Shown piece after piece: positions 7,902 to 14,865 of a stretch of 36,498 nt of DNA. The position numbers were made by a program, and so were the translations under genes. The stretch's first letter is position 1, and each line of letters starts with the position of its first letter. This stretch comes from Anaerolineaceae bacterium UBA5311 (GTDB lineage: Bacteria; Chloroflexota; Anaerolineae; Anaerolineales; Anaerolineaceae): contig DHRN01000030.1 in NCBI GenBank assembly GCA_002411175.1, forward strand, positions 1-36,498, read 5' to 3'. The notes below the pieces were generated by a model, which saw nothing but the letters and a program-made list of their open reading frames with translations, ran no database searches and had not been told where the DNA came from.

Positions 7902-9974
7902 ATGACTAACTTTCCGCTCGAGCGCTATCGAAATATTGGCATTATCGCCCATATCGATGCCGGTAAAACTACCACTACCGAGCGGATTTTGTTTTATACC
8001 GGTAAAACTTACCGCCTCGGCAATGTTGATGACGGCACCACTGTTACCGACTGGATGCCGGAAGAGCGTGAGCGGGGGATAACGATTGTTTCGGCTGCAG
8101 TTACGGCTGAATGGAAAGACCACCGCATCAATATTATCGACACTCCCGGTCATATCGACTTTACTGCCGAAGTGCAGCGCTCGTTGCGTGTCCTGGATGG
8201 CGGTGTGGTCGTCTTCGATTCTGTGCAAGGGGTTGAACCACAATCCGAAACCGTTTGGCGGCAGGCAGATAAATTCGCCGTGCCGCGCATTTGTTTTGCG
8301 AACAAAATGGACCGGACCGGGGCTTCCTACGAACGCACAATTGAGAGCATCAGAGAACGCCTGGGTGCAAACCCCCTGCAGATGCAAATCCCCATCGGAG
8401 AAGAATCCGCATTTTCGGGCATGATCAACCTGCTCGAAATGAACGCGCTCAGGTATAGTGATGATACCGGTTCCACGCCGGAACTGATTCCAATTCCGGT
8501 AGAATACCAACAACAAGCTGCCGATCTGCGTGAGACCCTGGTGGAACGCATTGCGGAGCTGGATGATGGTCTGACTGAAAAGTTTCTTGAAGGGGAAGAA
8601 ATCAGCTCAAGTGAACTTAAGGCAGCCTTACGCAAAGCTGTAATAGCCAACCTGGCAACCCCCGTCTTCTGCGGAAGCAGCCTGAAAAACAAGGGCGTGC
8701 AGTTGATTTTGGACGCTGTGATCGACTATTTACCCTCCCCGCTGGACATCCCTCCGGTAACTGCTCATTTAGTCCGCGATGGCAGCGAAGTGCTTCGTAA
8801 GGCTGATGACAGCGAACCCATGTCTGCATTGGTATTTAAGATTGTTTCCGATGCTTATATGGGACGCCTGGCGTATATTCGTGTTTATTCCGGGAAGGTC
8901 AAACAAAATTCGACCGTCAACAACTCTTCCAAAGGTAAAAAAGAACGCATCGGCAGGCTGCTGCGCATGTATGCAGACCGACGTGAAGACATTGAAGAAT
9001 TAGGTGCGGGGGATATCGGCGCGATTTTGGGCTTGAAATTCAGTTTCACTGGCGATACACTTTCAGACCCCACGAACCCGGTGGTGTTGGAAACCATTAA
9101 CTTCCCTGAACCGGTTATTTCGATCGCCATCGAACCTAAAACCAAAGCTGACCAGGATCGAATGTCAGAATCATTGGTAAAACTGGCAGAAGAAGACCCC
9201 ACTTTCCGCGTTCGGCAGGACGAAACCACCGGACAGACTGTTATTTCTGGTATGGGCGAACTGCACCTGGATGTGTTGGTGACAAGACTTGTTCGCGAAT
9301 TCAAAGTGAAGGCAAACGTTGGAAAACCGCGGGTTGCTTATCGTGAAGCTATTACCAAACCGATCATGAACTTCGACTATCGTTACGTCAAACAGACTGG
9401 CGGGCATGGTCAGTATGGGCATGTTGTTTTTGACCTCGAACCACTGGAAAGCGGTACAGGTCTGCAGTTCGAGAACAAGATCCGCGGTGGAACCATCCCG
9501 AAAGAATATATCCCCTCAATCGAAAAAGGCTTTTACGAAGCTTGCGAAAGCGGACCCCTGGCTGGGTTCCCGATGACCGATGTGAAGTTCACCCTGGTGG
9601 ATGGAAGCTATCATGAAGTCGATTCCAGCGAGATGGCGTTTCGCATGGCAACCATCTTTGGCATTCGGGACGCGGCAGAAAAAGCCGACCCGGTTATCCT
9701 GGAGCCGATCATGCAGGTTGAAGTGACCATTCCCGAAGAATATACCGGGGATGTAATCGGTCAGATCAACGCGCGCGTCGGCAGCGTGGTTGGTATGGAA
9801 GACCGGTTCGGAAACGCAAAAGCCATCCACGCAACGGTTCCGCTGTCAGAAATGTTTGGCTATGCCACCGAATTGCGTTCCGCCACCCAGGGAAGAGGGG
9901 TTTTCAGCATGGAATTTAAGCACTATGACCGGGTGTCAGACTCCTATATGAAAAAAATCCTCGGTCGGCTTTAA
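7902..9974 (+). CDS. fusA: Elongation factor G
   Basis: EF-G is the GTPase that drives translocation of tRNA and mRNA on the ribosome. The protein is 690 residues, normal for the family. GTPase motifs are present in order: AHIDAGKTTTTER (P-loop, about 16-28), ERERGITI (switch I end), DTPGHIDF (switch II) and NKMDRTGA (G4). Domain IV motifs such as KQTGGHGQYGHV and the C-terminal GRGVFSMEFKHYD are also present, so the copy looks full-length and functional. It is followed by rpsJ after 67 bp. The usual tuf gene between them is missing. Confidence 0.98.
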   Translation: MTNFPLERYRNIGIIAHIDAGKTTTTERILFYTGKTYRLGNVDDGTTVTDWMPEERERGITIVSAAVTAEWKDHRINIIDTPGHIDFTAEVQRSLRVLDGGVVVFDSVQGVEPQSETVWRQADKFAVPRICFANKMDRTGASYERTIESIRERLGANPLQMQIPIGEESAFSGMINLLEMNALRYSDDTGSTPELIPIPVEYQQQAADLRETLVERIAELDDGLTEKFLEGEEISSSELKAALRKAVIANLATPVFCGSSLKNKGVQLILDAVIDYLPSPLDIPPVTAHLVRDGSEVLRKADDSEPMSALVFKIVSDAYMGRLAYIRVYSGKVKQNSTVNNSSKGKKERIGRLLRMYADRREDIEELGAGDIGAILGLKFSFTGDTLSDPTNPVVLETINFPEPVISIAIEPKTKADQDRMSESLVKLAEEDPTFRVRQDETTGQTVISGMGELHLDVLVTRLVREFKVKANVGKPRVAYREAITKPIMNFDYRYVKQTGGHGQYGHVVFDLEPLESGTGLQFENKIRGGTIPKEYIPSIEKGFYEACESGPLAGFPMTDVKFTLVDGSYHEVDSSEMAFRMATIFGIRDAAEKADPVILEPIMQVEVTIPEEYTGDVIGQINARVGSVVGMEDRFGNAKAIHATVPLSEMFGYATELRSATQGRGVFSMEFKHYDRVSDSYMKKILGRL

Positions 9975-10041
9975 GGCTGAGAGCAGAATAGACTCATTCG
10001 GCGAAAGCCGGTTGAAATAAGAAACAAAGAACAGGAAAACA

Positions 10042-10350
10042 ATGGCAAAACAAAAAATAAGAATCCGTTTGAAAGCTTATGATCATCGTATTTTGGATCA
10101 GTCGGCAAAACGTATCGTTGAAACCGCAGAACGCTCTGGCGCTCGCGTCGTCGGACCCGTACCGCTGCCCACAAAAATCGAAAAATACACTGTTCGCCGC
10201 TCAACCTTTATTGATAAGGACTCGCACGAACATTTTGAAATCCGCACCCATAATCGCCTGATCGATGTGCTGGAACCCGATTCCAAGACCATTGATATGC
10301 TCATGCGCCTTAGCCTGCCAGCCGGTGTTGATATCGAAATTAAGATTTAA
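10042..10350 (+). CDS. rpsJ: 30S ribosomal protein S10
   Basis: S10 is a head protein of the small subunit and, in many bacteria, NusE in transcription antitermination complexes. It has 102 residues, the normal size, with the motif IRLKAYDHRILD and the P-x-P-L-P-T-K loop. AGGAAA precedes the ATG. It ends the str unit here instead of heading the S10 operon. Three hairpins follow its stop, the last a strong terminator, and rplC is 2.9 kb further on behind its own promoter. S10 is therefore probably co-expressed with EF-G and not with L3-L4. Confidence 0.98.
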   Translation: MAKQKIRIRLKAYDHRILDQSAKRIVETAERSGARVVGPVPLPTKIEKYTVRRSTFIDKDSHEHFEIRTHNRLIDVLEPDSKTIDMLMRLSLPAGVDIEIKI

Positions 10351-10369
10351 GCAAGGGTTTTACCGGTTG

Positions 10370-10398
10370 CTCTGCTTTGTTGGGAAACAAGAGTAGAG
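10370..10398 (+). other. Stable hairpin in the rpsJ 3' region
   Basis: The left arm at 10370-10381 pairs with 10386-10398 around a GGGA tetraloop. Twelve base pairs form with one bulged G and one G-U pair. It lies 20 nt after the rpsJ stop and upstream of the intrinsic terminator, and could protect the mRNA 3' end. A smaller CGAGT/ACTCG hairpin lies near 10422-10442. Confidence 0.45.
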
Positions 10399-10463
10399 GA
10401 ATCTTTACAACTTAGAAAATTCCGAGTACCCGTGAGGGACTCGCATTTTCGTTTTCCTGTTTG

Positions 10464-10494
10464 AACGGCGATCGGGTGATCGTCGTTTTGTTTT
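10464..10494 (+). terminator. Intrinsic terminator of the rpsL-rpsG-fusA-rpsJ operon
   Basis: AACGGCGATC (10464-10473), loop GGGT, then GATCGTCGTT (10478-10487), running into TTTTGTTTT (10486-10494). The stem is ten pairs including one G-U. The T tract overlaps the stop codon of the minus-strand gene, so the two transcription units converge here. Confidence 0.88.
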
Positions 10495-11173
10495 AACGAT
10501 AGGGACCAAATTTTGGAAATGAGGAGGGATTTGCAGAAGTTATCTCATCAGTGTTTGGATCTAATAAGTAAAAATTGCCATCACGATGCAATATGGGAAT
10601 GGAACGTTGTGCATTGCTAAAATGCTCACGCATGTCTTCAGAGAGCCAGTAGTAGCTGTCATACTCTTTGGGGTATTCGAAAAGCAAATTGTCATATATA
10701 TCCAAAAACTCTTTACGATACTCTTCGCGCACCCTGTCAAGATTGCTGATCACCCAGCAAACCTCTTCAAAATCCCAGTTATAGGTCAACCCGATCAGGC
10801 GGTCGTCGGTGGTAATGTAAGGTGAGAATGGAAATTGCCGGCAGCTGAGTGTGCGATAGTCACGCTCACAAAAAGCAGGTCCTTTACATGCCATCAAATG
10901 CATGTAATTTGGCGTCTCGCTTTTCATCTTTTCTTTGTCTATCGGGTCAGTAGGGCATTCGTCGCCGCGCAATTTGTGCCAAAGTTGGGTTTTGGTTTTG
11001 AGCCAGGTCCACTCTTCCTTCAGGGCAACAGGCACCGCCACACAAATATCGCAGCAAAAGGGGTTGCCGGATGGGTTGAATTGGCGGCACTGCTCACCGC
11101 AATCGATTTCACAGATAGGGGAGGCGAAGCTTGCGTACATTTTAGCAATATCGAGGTTAGGTTTATAACTCAT
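10493..11173 (-). CDS. Cysteine-rich YkgJ-like (UPF0153/CxxCxxCC-type) protein
   Basis: This 226-residue protein resembles the zinc- or iron-chelating cysteine-cluster family (YkgJ), whose biochemical role is poorly defined. An N-terminal cluster has Cys at 21, 25, 29, 40, 41 and 44. More cysteines follow at about 73 and 95, and in the block with ACKGPAFCERD and TLSCRQFPFSPY, which is the recognisable family signature. The C-terminal third (RVREEYRKEFLD onward) is acidic and helical and longer than in minimal family members. It is on the minus strand, within the gap that splits the S10 operon, and diverges from the ATPase gene. No Shine-Dalgarno site is visible. TAAAAT sits six bases upstream of the ATG (plus-strand 11180-11185), as expected for a leaderless mRNA. 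Family call moderately sure, function unknown. Confidence 0.72.
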   Translation of the reverse strand: MSYKPNLDIAKMYASFASPICEIDCGEQCRQFNPSGNPFCCDICVAVPVALKEEWTWLKTKTQLWHKLRGDECPTDPIDKEKMKSETPNYMHLMACKGPAFCERDYRTLSCRQFPFSPYITTDDRLIGLTYNWDFEEVCWVISNLDRVREEYRKEFLDIYDNLLFEYPKEYDSYYWLSEDMREHFSNAQRSIPILHRDGNFYLLDPNTDEITSANPSSFPKFGPYR

Positions 11174-11244
11174 GCGCCAATTTTACACTTGATTGGTCTA
11201 AGGCGACTGTTTTTAATTTGTATCTGCTGGTGAAGACTAATTTC

Positions 11245-11301
11245 TGCTAATATGATATACTATTTATGCTAATCCGAAATATCACTTAGGATTAGCAGGA
11301 G
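11245..11301 (+). promoter_or_regulatory. Promoter and operator-like sites of the AAA/DUF4143 ATPase gene
   Basis: An extended -10, TGATATACT (11253-11261), lacks an obvious -35 box. Three copies of TGCTAAT surround it: direct copies at 11245 and 11267, exactly 22 bp (two helical turns) apart, and an inverted copy in GGATTAGCA (11289-11297). TGCTAATCC (11267-11275) and GGATTAGCA form a perfect nine-bp inverted repeat with a 13-bp spacer. The right arm touches the AGGAG ribosome binding site (11297-11301). Either a repressor operator or an RBS-masking hairpin fits. Confidence 0.6.
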
Positions 11302-11307
11302 TGAACA

Positions 11308-12522
11308 ATGTATATTCAAAGACAATTAGAAGAGGTGATCCTCAGAAGCTCACGGACTTTCCCTGCACTTTTGTTGACTGGTCCCAGACAATCAGGGAAA
11401 AGCACACTATTGCACCATTTGGCTGAAGATAACAGAATCTACGTTACTCTGGATGACCCTGCTGTCAGGGATGTTGCGAAAACAGCACCAGAATTGTTTT
11501 TTCAACAATTCAAACCTCCGATGGTTTTGGATGAAGTGCAATATGCACCGCAATTGTTCCCATATATTAAGATGATAATCGATGAGCGGAATGAAAACGG
11601 GCTGTTTTGGATGACCGGATCGCAACTGTTTGAAATGATGTGGAATGTTCAGGAAAGTTTGGCTGGCAGAGTCAGCTTGCTGAATCTCTATGGTTTCTCG
11701 CAAGCTGAAAAAGAAAATCGCAAAGTTTCCGCTTTTCCACCCCCTTTAGAAGAACTTATCGAAGCCTACAAAAATATGCCAATGAAAACTACTGCTGAGA
11801 TTTTTGAGATTATTTGGCAAGGCTCAATGCCGAGAGTCTTCACAGAAAGTGAAATCGATTTAGATAGCTTTTATATCTCATATACGCAGACATACCTCAC
11901 AAGAGATGTAAAATTAATCACTAATATCAGTGATGAGGTTCAGTTCCTGCGCTTCATCAGATTGATTGCCGCAAGAACCGCTCAGGAGTTGAACCTGACT
12001 GCTCTGGCAAGGGAACTGTCTGTATCGGCAAATACCTGCCGCAACTGGCTTGATATATTGATTGCGACAGGATTGGTTGTTGAGATGCCGGCATATTCTG
12101 GAAATCTGAGCGACCGGCTGATTAAACGCCCGAAAATTTTCTTCATGGATACCGGCTTGGCTTGCTATCTGACGGGTTGGAGCGATGTTAGAGCACTTCA
12201 AAGCAGTGCATATAGTGGAGCGATATTTGAGACCTGGGTGGTTTCGGAAATTTTGAAGAGCTGGTGGTACAACGGGAAAAAGCCACAGTTCACTTACTAT
12301 CGCGACCGCTTATTGAAGGAAATCGATTTGATTATTCCGCGCAATATGCAAATTTTGCCCTTTGAAATCAAAAAAAGTACGTCACCAAGCCATGCGATGA
12401 AAAACTTCCCGGCAATCGAGAAGCTAAACGCAGAAGTCGGCTTTGGTGGGGTTTTGAGCATGTCGCCAAATTTGCTGCCAATTAGCGAAAACAAATGGAT
12501 GATTCCGGTTTCGCTTTTGTGA
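11308..12522 (+). CDS. AAA family ATPase with C-terminal DUF4143 domain
   Basis: The 404-residue protein has an AAA_14-type ATPase domain (about 1-200) and a DUF4143 domain (about 200-400). Walker A is GPRQSGKST (25-33), Walker B is MVLDEVQ (D75, E76), and a sensor-type MTGSQLF follows. The later motif FETWVVSEILKSW and the block YYRDRLLKEIDLI resemble the restriction-nuclease-like fold often seen in the C-terminal part of this family. The family is widespread, patchily distributed and of unproven function, and is often suspected of a link to mobile or toxin-antitoxin-like elements. A good AGGAG site precedes the ATG. The gene has its own promoter and lies between the two halves of the S10 operon, so it was probably inserted there. 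It appears intact. Confidence 0.88.
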   Translation: MYIQRQLEEVILRSSRTFPALLLTGPRQSGKSTLLHHLAEDNRIYVTLDDPAVRDVAKTAPELFFQQFKPPMVLDEVQYAPQLFPYIKMIIDERNENGLFWMTGSQLFEMMWNVQESLAGRVSLLNLYGFSQAEKENRKVSAFPPPLEELIEAYKNMPMKTTAEIFEIIWQGSMPRVFTESEIDLDSFYISYTQTYLTRDVKLITNISDEVQFLRFIRLIAARTAQELNLTALARELSVSANTCRNWLDILIATGLVVEMPAYSGNLSDRLIKRPKIFFMDTGLACYLTGWSDVRALQSSAYSGAIFETWVVSEILKSWWYNGKKPQFTYYRDRLLKEIDLIIPRNMQILPFEIKKSTSPSHAMKNFPAIEKLNAEVGFGGVLSMSPNLLPISENKWMIPVSLL

Positions 12523-12617
12523 AAGATTGTTTTGAGTTCGATTAATAACATGATTGAGGATTCTGAAACGAGACCTCTTCCTTGTTCACAAGGATCACAT
12601 CGAAGAGAGAGACGTTT

Positions 12618-12703
12618 GTTCCGGCGAAGTAACCTTTTCGTAGGGAAAGCGGCTCGTCCCGTTCCGGCGAAGCTATCTTTTCGTAGGGAATGCGGCTCGT
12701 CCC
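12618..12703 (+). repeat. 43-bp tandem repeat, module shared with the 31.8 and 32.0 kb blocks
   Basis: Two adjacent 43-bp copies (12618-12660 and 12661-12703) begin GTTCCGGCGAAG and end GCGGCTCGTCCC. A third copy breaks off after GTTCCG. The same GTTCCGGCGAAGCCATCYTTTCG core appears in the repeat block near mazG, in plus orientation at 31821 and 32013. Confidence 0.85.
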
Positions 12704-12737
12704 GTTCCGCCGTACCCAATGACCACACGCAACGGCG

Positions 12738-12789
12738 GATTGGAGGTGCGACACGATCACGCCAATCAAAATAACCGGCACCTCCAATC
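12738..12789. repeat. Perfect 12-bp inverted repeat with 28-bp spacer
   Basis: GATTGGAGGTGC (12738-12749) is exactly complementary to GCACCTCCAATC (12778-12789). It lies inside the repeat block. It may be a stem-loop of a small non-autonomous element or a remnant. No transposase or target duplication was seen. Confidence 0.7.
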
Positions 12790-12808
12790 TCGCCCTACGG
12801 CTATTCGC

Positions 12809-12870
12809 GGGACGGCATGGCAACCGTGAACAGGGAATAGGGAATAGGAACTGGTTTTGTCATTCTGAAC
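12809..12870 (+). repeat. Dispersed modular repeat, copy A1
   Basis: GGGACGGC-ATGGCA-ACCG (12809-12826) is followed by heptamers AGGGAAT, AGGGAAT and AGGAACT (12832-12852), then TGGTTTTGTCATTCTGAAC (12852-12870). The same module order occurs twice near 31.7-31.9 kb. Confidence 0.8.
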
Positions 12871-12938
12871 GAAGTGATTCGAAGTATACAAAGTAAGAAT
12901 CTGAACCTTTGCCCATAAGAACCTTGCCGACTTGGTTG

Positions 12939-12992
12939 GTACAGACGTCACGCCACACAGATGTTTGCGGGACGGCATGGCAGCCGTCCCCT
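12939..12992 (+). repeat. Dispersed modular repeat, copy A2 with perfect palindrome
   Basis: GTACAGACGTCACGCC (12939-12954) precedes GGGACGGC-ATGGCA-GCCGTCCC (12969-12990), an eight-bp perfect stem with a six-base loop. Both parts, in the same order and at almost the same spacing, recur inverted at 36446-36498. Confidence 0.85.
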
Positions 12993-13070
12993 TCATCACT
13001 GAGGGGAATAATCGTGTATAATCAGCCAGTCAAACTAGCGAGCAATTCGCAATTTATCCAAAAAAAACCC

Positions 13071-13122
13071 TTGCGCATAAAAAGGGCTTGTGATATAGTT
13101 GACAGGCTACCCACCGGGTAGC
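13071..13122 (+). promoter_or_regulatory. Promoter and 5' hairpin of the rplC (S10) operon
   Basis: TTGCGC (13071-13076), a 17-bp spacer, then the extended -10 TGATATAGT with hexamer TATAGT at 13094-13099. The predicted transcript would begin near 13106, at a hairpin GCTACCC-ACC-GGGTAGC (13106-13122). A leader of about 150 nt to the rplC start remains, long enough for an L4-type or similar autoregulatory structure, although I do not recognise a known leader. Confidence 0.75.
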
Positions 13123-13257
13123 TCTTTATTGTGACAATTTAAGAATGCCTCCCGTGTGGGCAGACCGCTTCACAGGGACCATTAACTGAATTGTGCGGAG
13201 ATGATGCAGCTAGCCCAGGCTGACAGTCTCGCGAGATTAAAACTACAGGAGAATAGC

Positions 13258-13890
13258 ATGTTAAAAGGGCTTATAGGAAAAAAGATCGGAATGACCCAGA
13301 TCTTCGATGGAGACGGCCGCGCCGTCCCAATTACGTTAATCGAAGCTGGGCCATGTTTTGTTTCCCAGGTAAAGACGGTTGCAAACGATGGCTACAACGC
13401 CGTGCAGCTGGCTTTTGACGAGGTGAAACCCAAGCGGCTCAGCAAGGCTGAGCTTGGTCATCTTAAGACCAATAAACTCCCCCCAGTGCGCACTCTGCGC
13501 GAGTTTCGCACCAATAAATTAGACGGTATCAACGCCGGTGATGAAATTGACGCTTCAGTCTTTGAAGTGGGTGATTTCGTTGATGTAATTGGCACCTCAA
13601 AAGGTAAAGGTTTTGCCGGCGCGATGAAGCGATGGGGCTTCGGCGGTGGACCGATTACTCACGGTCAGTCAGACCGCCAGCGCTCTCCGGGTTCCTCCGG
13701 ATCCGGTACGACCCCAGGCCGCGTTTTCAAGGGCAAGAAACGCCCGGGACGCATGGGCAACGAACGGGTGACCTCATCCCACATCCGTGTGGCTTTGGTG
13801 GACTCCGAGCGCAACCTGATTGGTGTGCAGGGCTCTGTTCCTGGCGCTAAAGGCGGCACCGTCATGATCAAGGCGGCTCGCAAGCAGTAG
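13258..13890 (+). CDS. rplC: 50S ribosomal protein L3
   Basis: L3 binds near the 3' end of 23S rRNA and shapes the peptidyl-transferase region. It has 210 residues with the N-terminal LKGLIGKKIGMTQIFD, the central GTSKGKGFAGAMKRWGF block and the basic KGKKRPGRMGN segment. The start is taken at ATG 13258 after ACAGGAGA. An in-frame ATG 57 bp upstream lacks a binding site and would add residues foreign to the family. It is the first gene of the restarted S10 cluster, where rpsJ would normally come first. Confidence 0.97.
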   Translation: MLKGLIGKKIGMTQIFDGDGRAVPITLIEAGPCFVSQVKTVANDGYNAVQLAFDEVKPKRLSKAELGHLKTNKLPPVRTLREFRTNKLDGINAGDEIDASVFEVGDFVDVIGTSKGKGFAGAMKRWGFGGGPITHGQSDRQRSPGSSGSGTTPGRVFKGKKRPGRMGNERVTSSHIRVALVDSERNLIGVQGSVPGAKGGTVMIKAARKQ

Positions 13891-13915
13891 CTTGTGATGA
13901 ATGGAGAATGTGAAA

Positions 13916-14545
13916 ATGAAAGTTGACGTTTTTAACTTAAAAGGCGAAAAGACAGACAGCATCGACCTGCCCGAAGAGATCTTCGCAGCCAAGGTTAATG
14001 TCGATCTGATGCACCAGGCATATCAGCGCCAGATGGCAAACGCCCGCCTGGGCACCCACAGCACCAAGCGGCGCGGTGAAGTTCGTGGTGGCGGTGCAAA
14101 ACCCTGGAAACAAAAGGGCACCGGTCGCGCGCGTCGCGGCAGCATGAACAGCGCCCAGTCGGTTGGCGGTGGTCGCATCCATACGCCCAAACCACGGGAT
14201 TACTCCCAGGCAATGCCCCTGAAAATGCGCCGTGCGGCTCTGCGCTCTGCTCTGACTGTGGTCGCCAATGACGAAAAAATCGTTATGGTTGACAACATGG
14301 AAATGAAAGAAGCCAGGAGCTCTGAACTGGCAAAAGCCCTCAAGGCTTTGGCTGGTGACAAGCGTACCTTGATCCTGGTGTCGGATAAAAGCGAAAAGAA
14401 TGAAAACCTGATCAAATCGGGTCGCAACCTGGCTGGCGCCAAGCTGCTGCAGGCTAATTACCTGAACATCCGTGATTTGCTCAGTTGTGAAAAAGTAATT
14501 ATCCCGCTTGCTTCACTTGATGTGATCAAAGGTTACCTGGGATAG
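13916..14545 (+). CDS. rplD: 50S ribosomal protein L4
   Basis: L4 lines the peptide exit tunnel and in some bacteria represses the S10 operon. It has 209 residues. ATG 13916 is preferred because GGAGAA lies eight or nine bases upstream. The in-frame ATG at 13901 has no site and would add five residues. The tunnel loop is visible as RGGGAKPWKQKGTGRARRGS and the segment with GGGRIHTPKPRDY. It lies 25 bp after rplC and 14 bp before rplW. Confidence 0.97.
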   Translation: MKVDVFNLKGEKTDSIDLPEEIFAAKVNVDLMHQAYQRQMANARLGTHSTKRRGEVRGGGAKPWKQKGTGRARRGSMNSAQSVGGGRIHTPKPRDYSQAMPLKMRRAALRSALTVVANDEKIVMVDNMEMKEARSSELAKALKALAGDKRTLILVSDKSEKNENLIKSGRNLAGAKLLQANYLNIRDLLSCEKVIIPLASLDVIKGYLG

Positions 14546-14559
14546 GAAGGTATGGCAGA

Positions 14560-14865
14560 ATGAGCATCTCAGTATTTGACATCCTGCGACGCCCCGTCGT
14601 TACCGAAAAATCAAACTACCTGGCAAGCAAGTTGGGTCAGTATGTTTTTGAGGTAAGAAGCGAAGTGACCCGTGAACAGGTCAAAACCGCTGTCGAAACC
14701 GCTTTCGACGTAGACGTAGTGCGCGTAAATATCATTAATATGCCCGCGAAGGCACACCGCAACTCCCGCACCCGCCGTTTGGTCGTGCGAAACAGCGGTT
14801 ACAAAAAGGCAATTGTGACCCTTAAGCCGGGTGACAGCATCCCTGTGTTTGAAGGAGTGGAATAA
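14560..14865 (+). CDS. rplW: 50S ribosomal protein L23
   Basis: L23 sits at the tunnel exit and docks trigger factor, SRP and the translocon. It has 101 residues with the start block SVFDILRRPVVTEKS and the C-terminal RRLVVRNSGYKKAIVTL. AGGAAGG is nine bases upstream. The stop codon overlaps the rplB start by one base (TAATG), indicating translational coupling. Confidence 0.97.
   Translation: MSISVFDILRRPVVTEKSNYLASKLGQYVFEVRSEVTREQVKTAVETAFDVDVVRVNIINMPAKAHRNSRTRRLVVRNSGYKKAIVTLKPGDSIPVFEGVE

Larger units (their letters stand above)
12523..13257. other. Gene-free interval with repeats and the S10 operon promoter
   Basis: This 735-bp stretch holds no credible gene. The short open frames in it arise from repeat DNA. 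From left to right it contains a 43-bp tandem repeat (12618-12703), a 12-bp perfect inverted repeat (12738-12789), GGGACGGC-type repeat modules (12809-12870 and 12939-12990), a TATAAT box without a good -35 (13017-13022), and the rplC promoter and leader hairpin (13071-13122). Confidence 0.8.

Noticed and set aside
12532..12774. Small plus-strand open frame in the repeat block
   Set aside because: Its sequence is the translation of the 43-bp tandem repeat. It is not a gene.
13017..13022. TATAAT box as a second S10 operon promoter
   Set aside because: A perfect -10 hexamer but no reasonable -35 box and no extended TGN. Kept only as a note in the interval description.
13201..13257. Upstream start for rplC adding 19 residues
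   Set aside because: No ribosome binding site and the extra residues are foreign to L3. ACAGGAGA precedes the chosen ATG.
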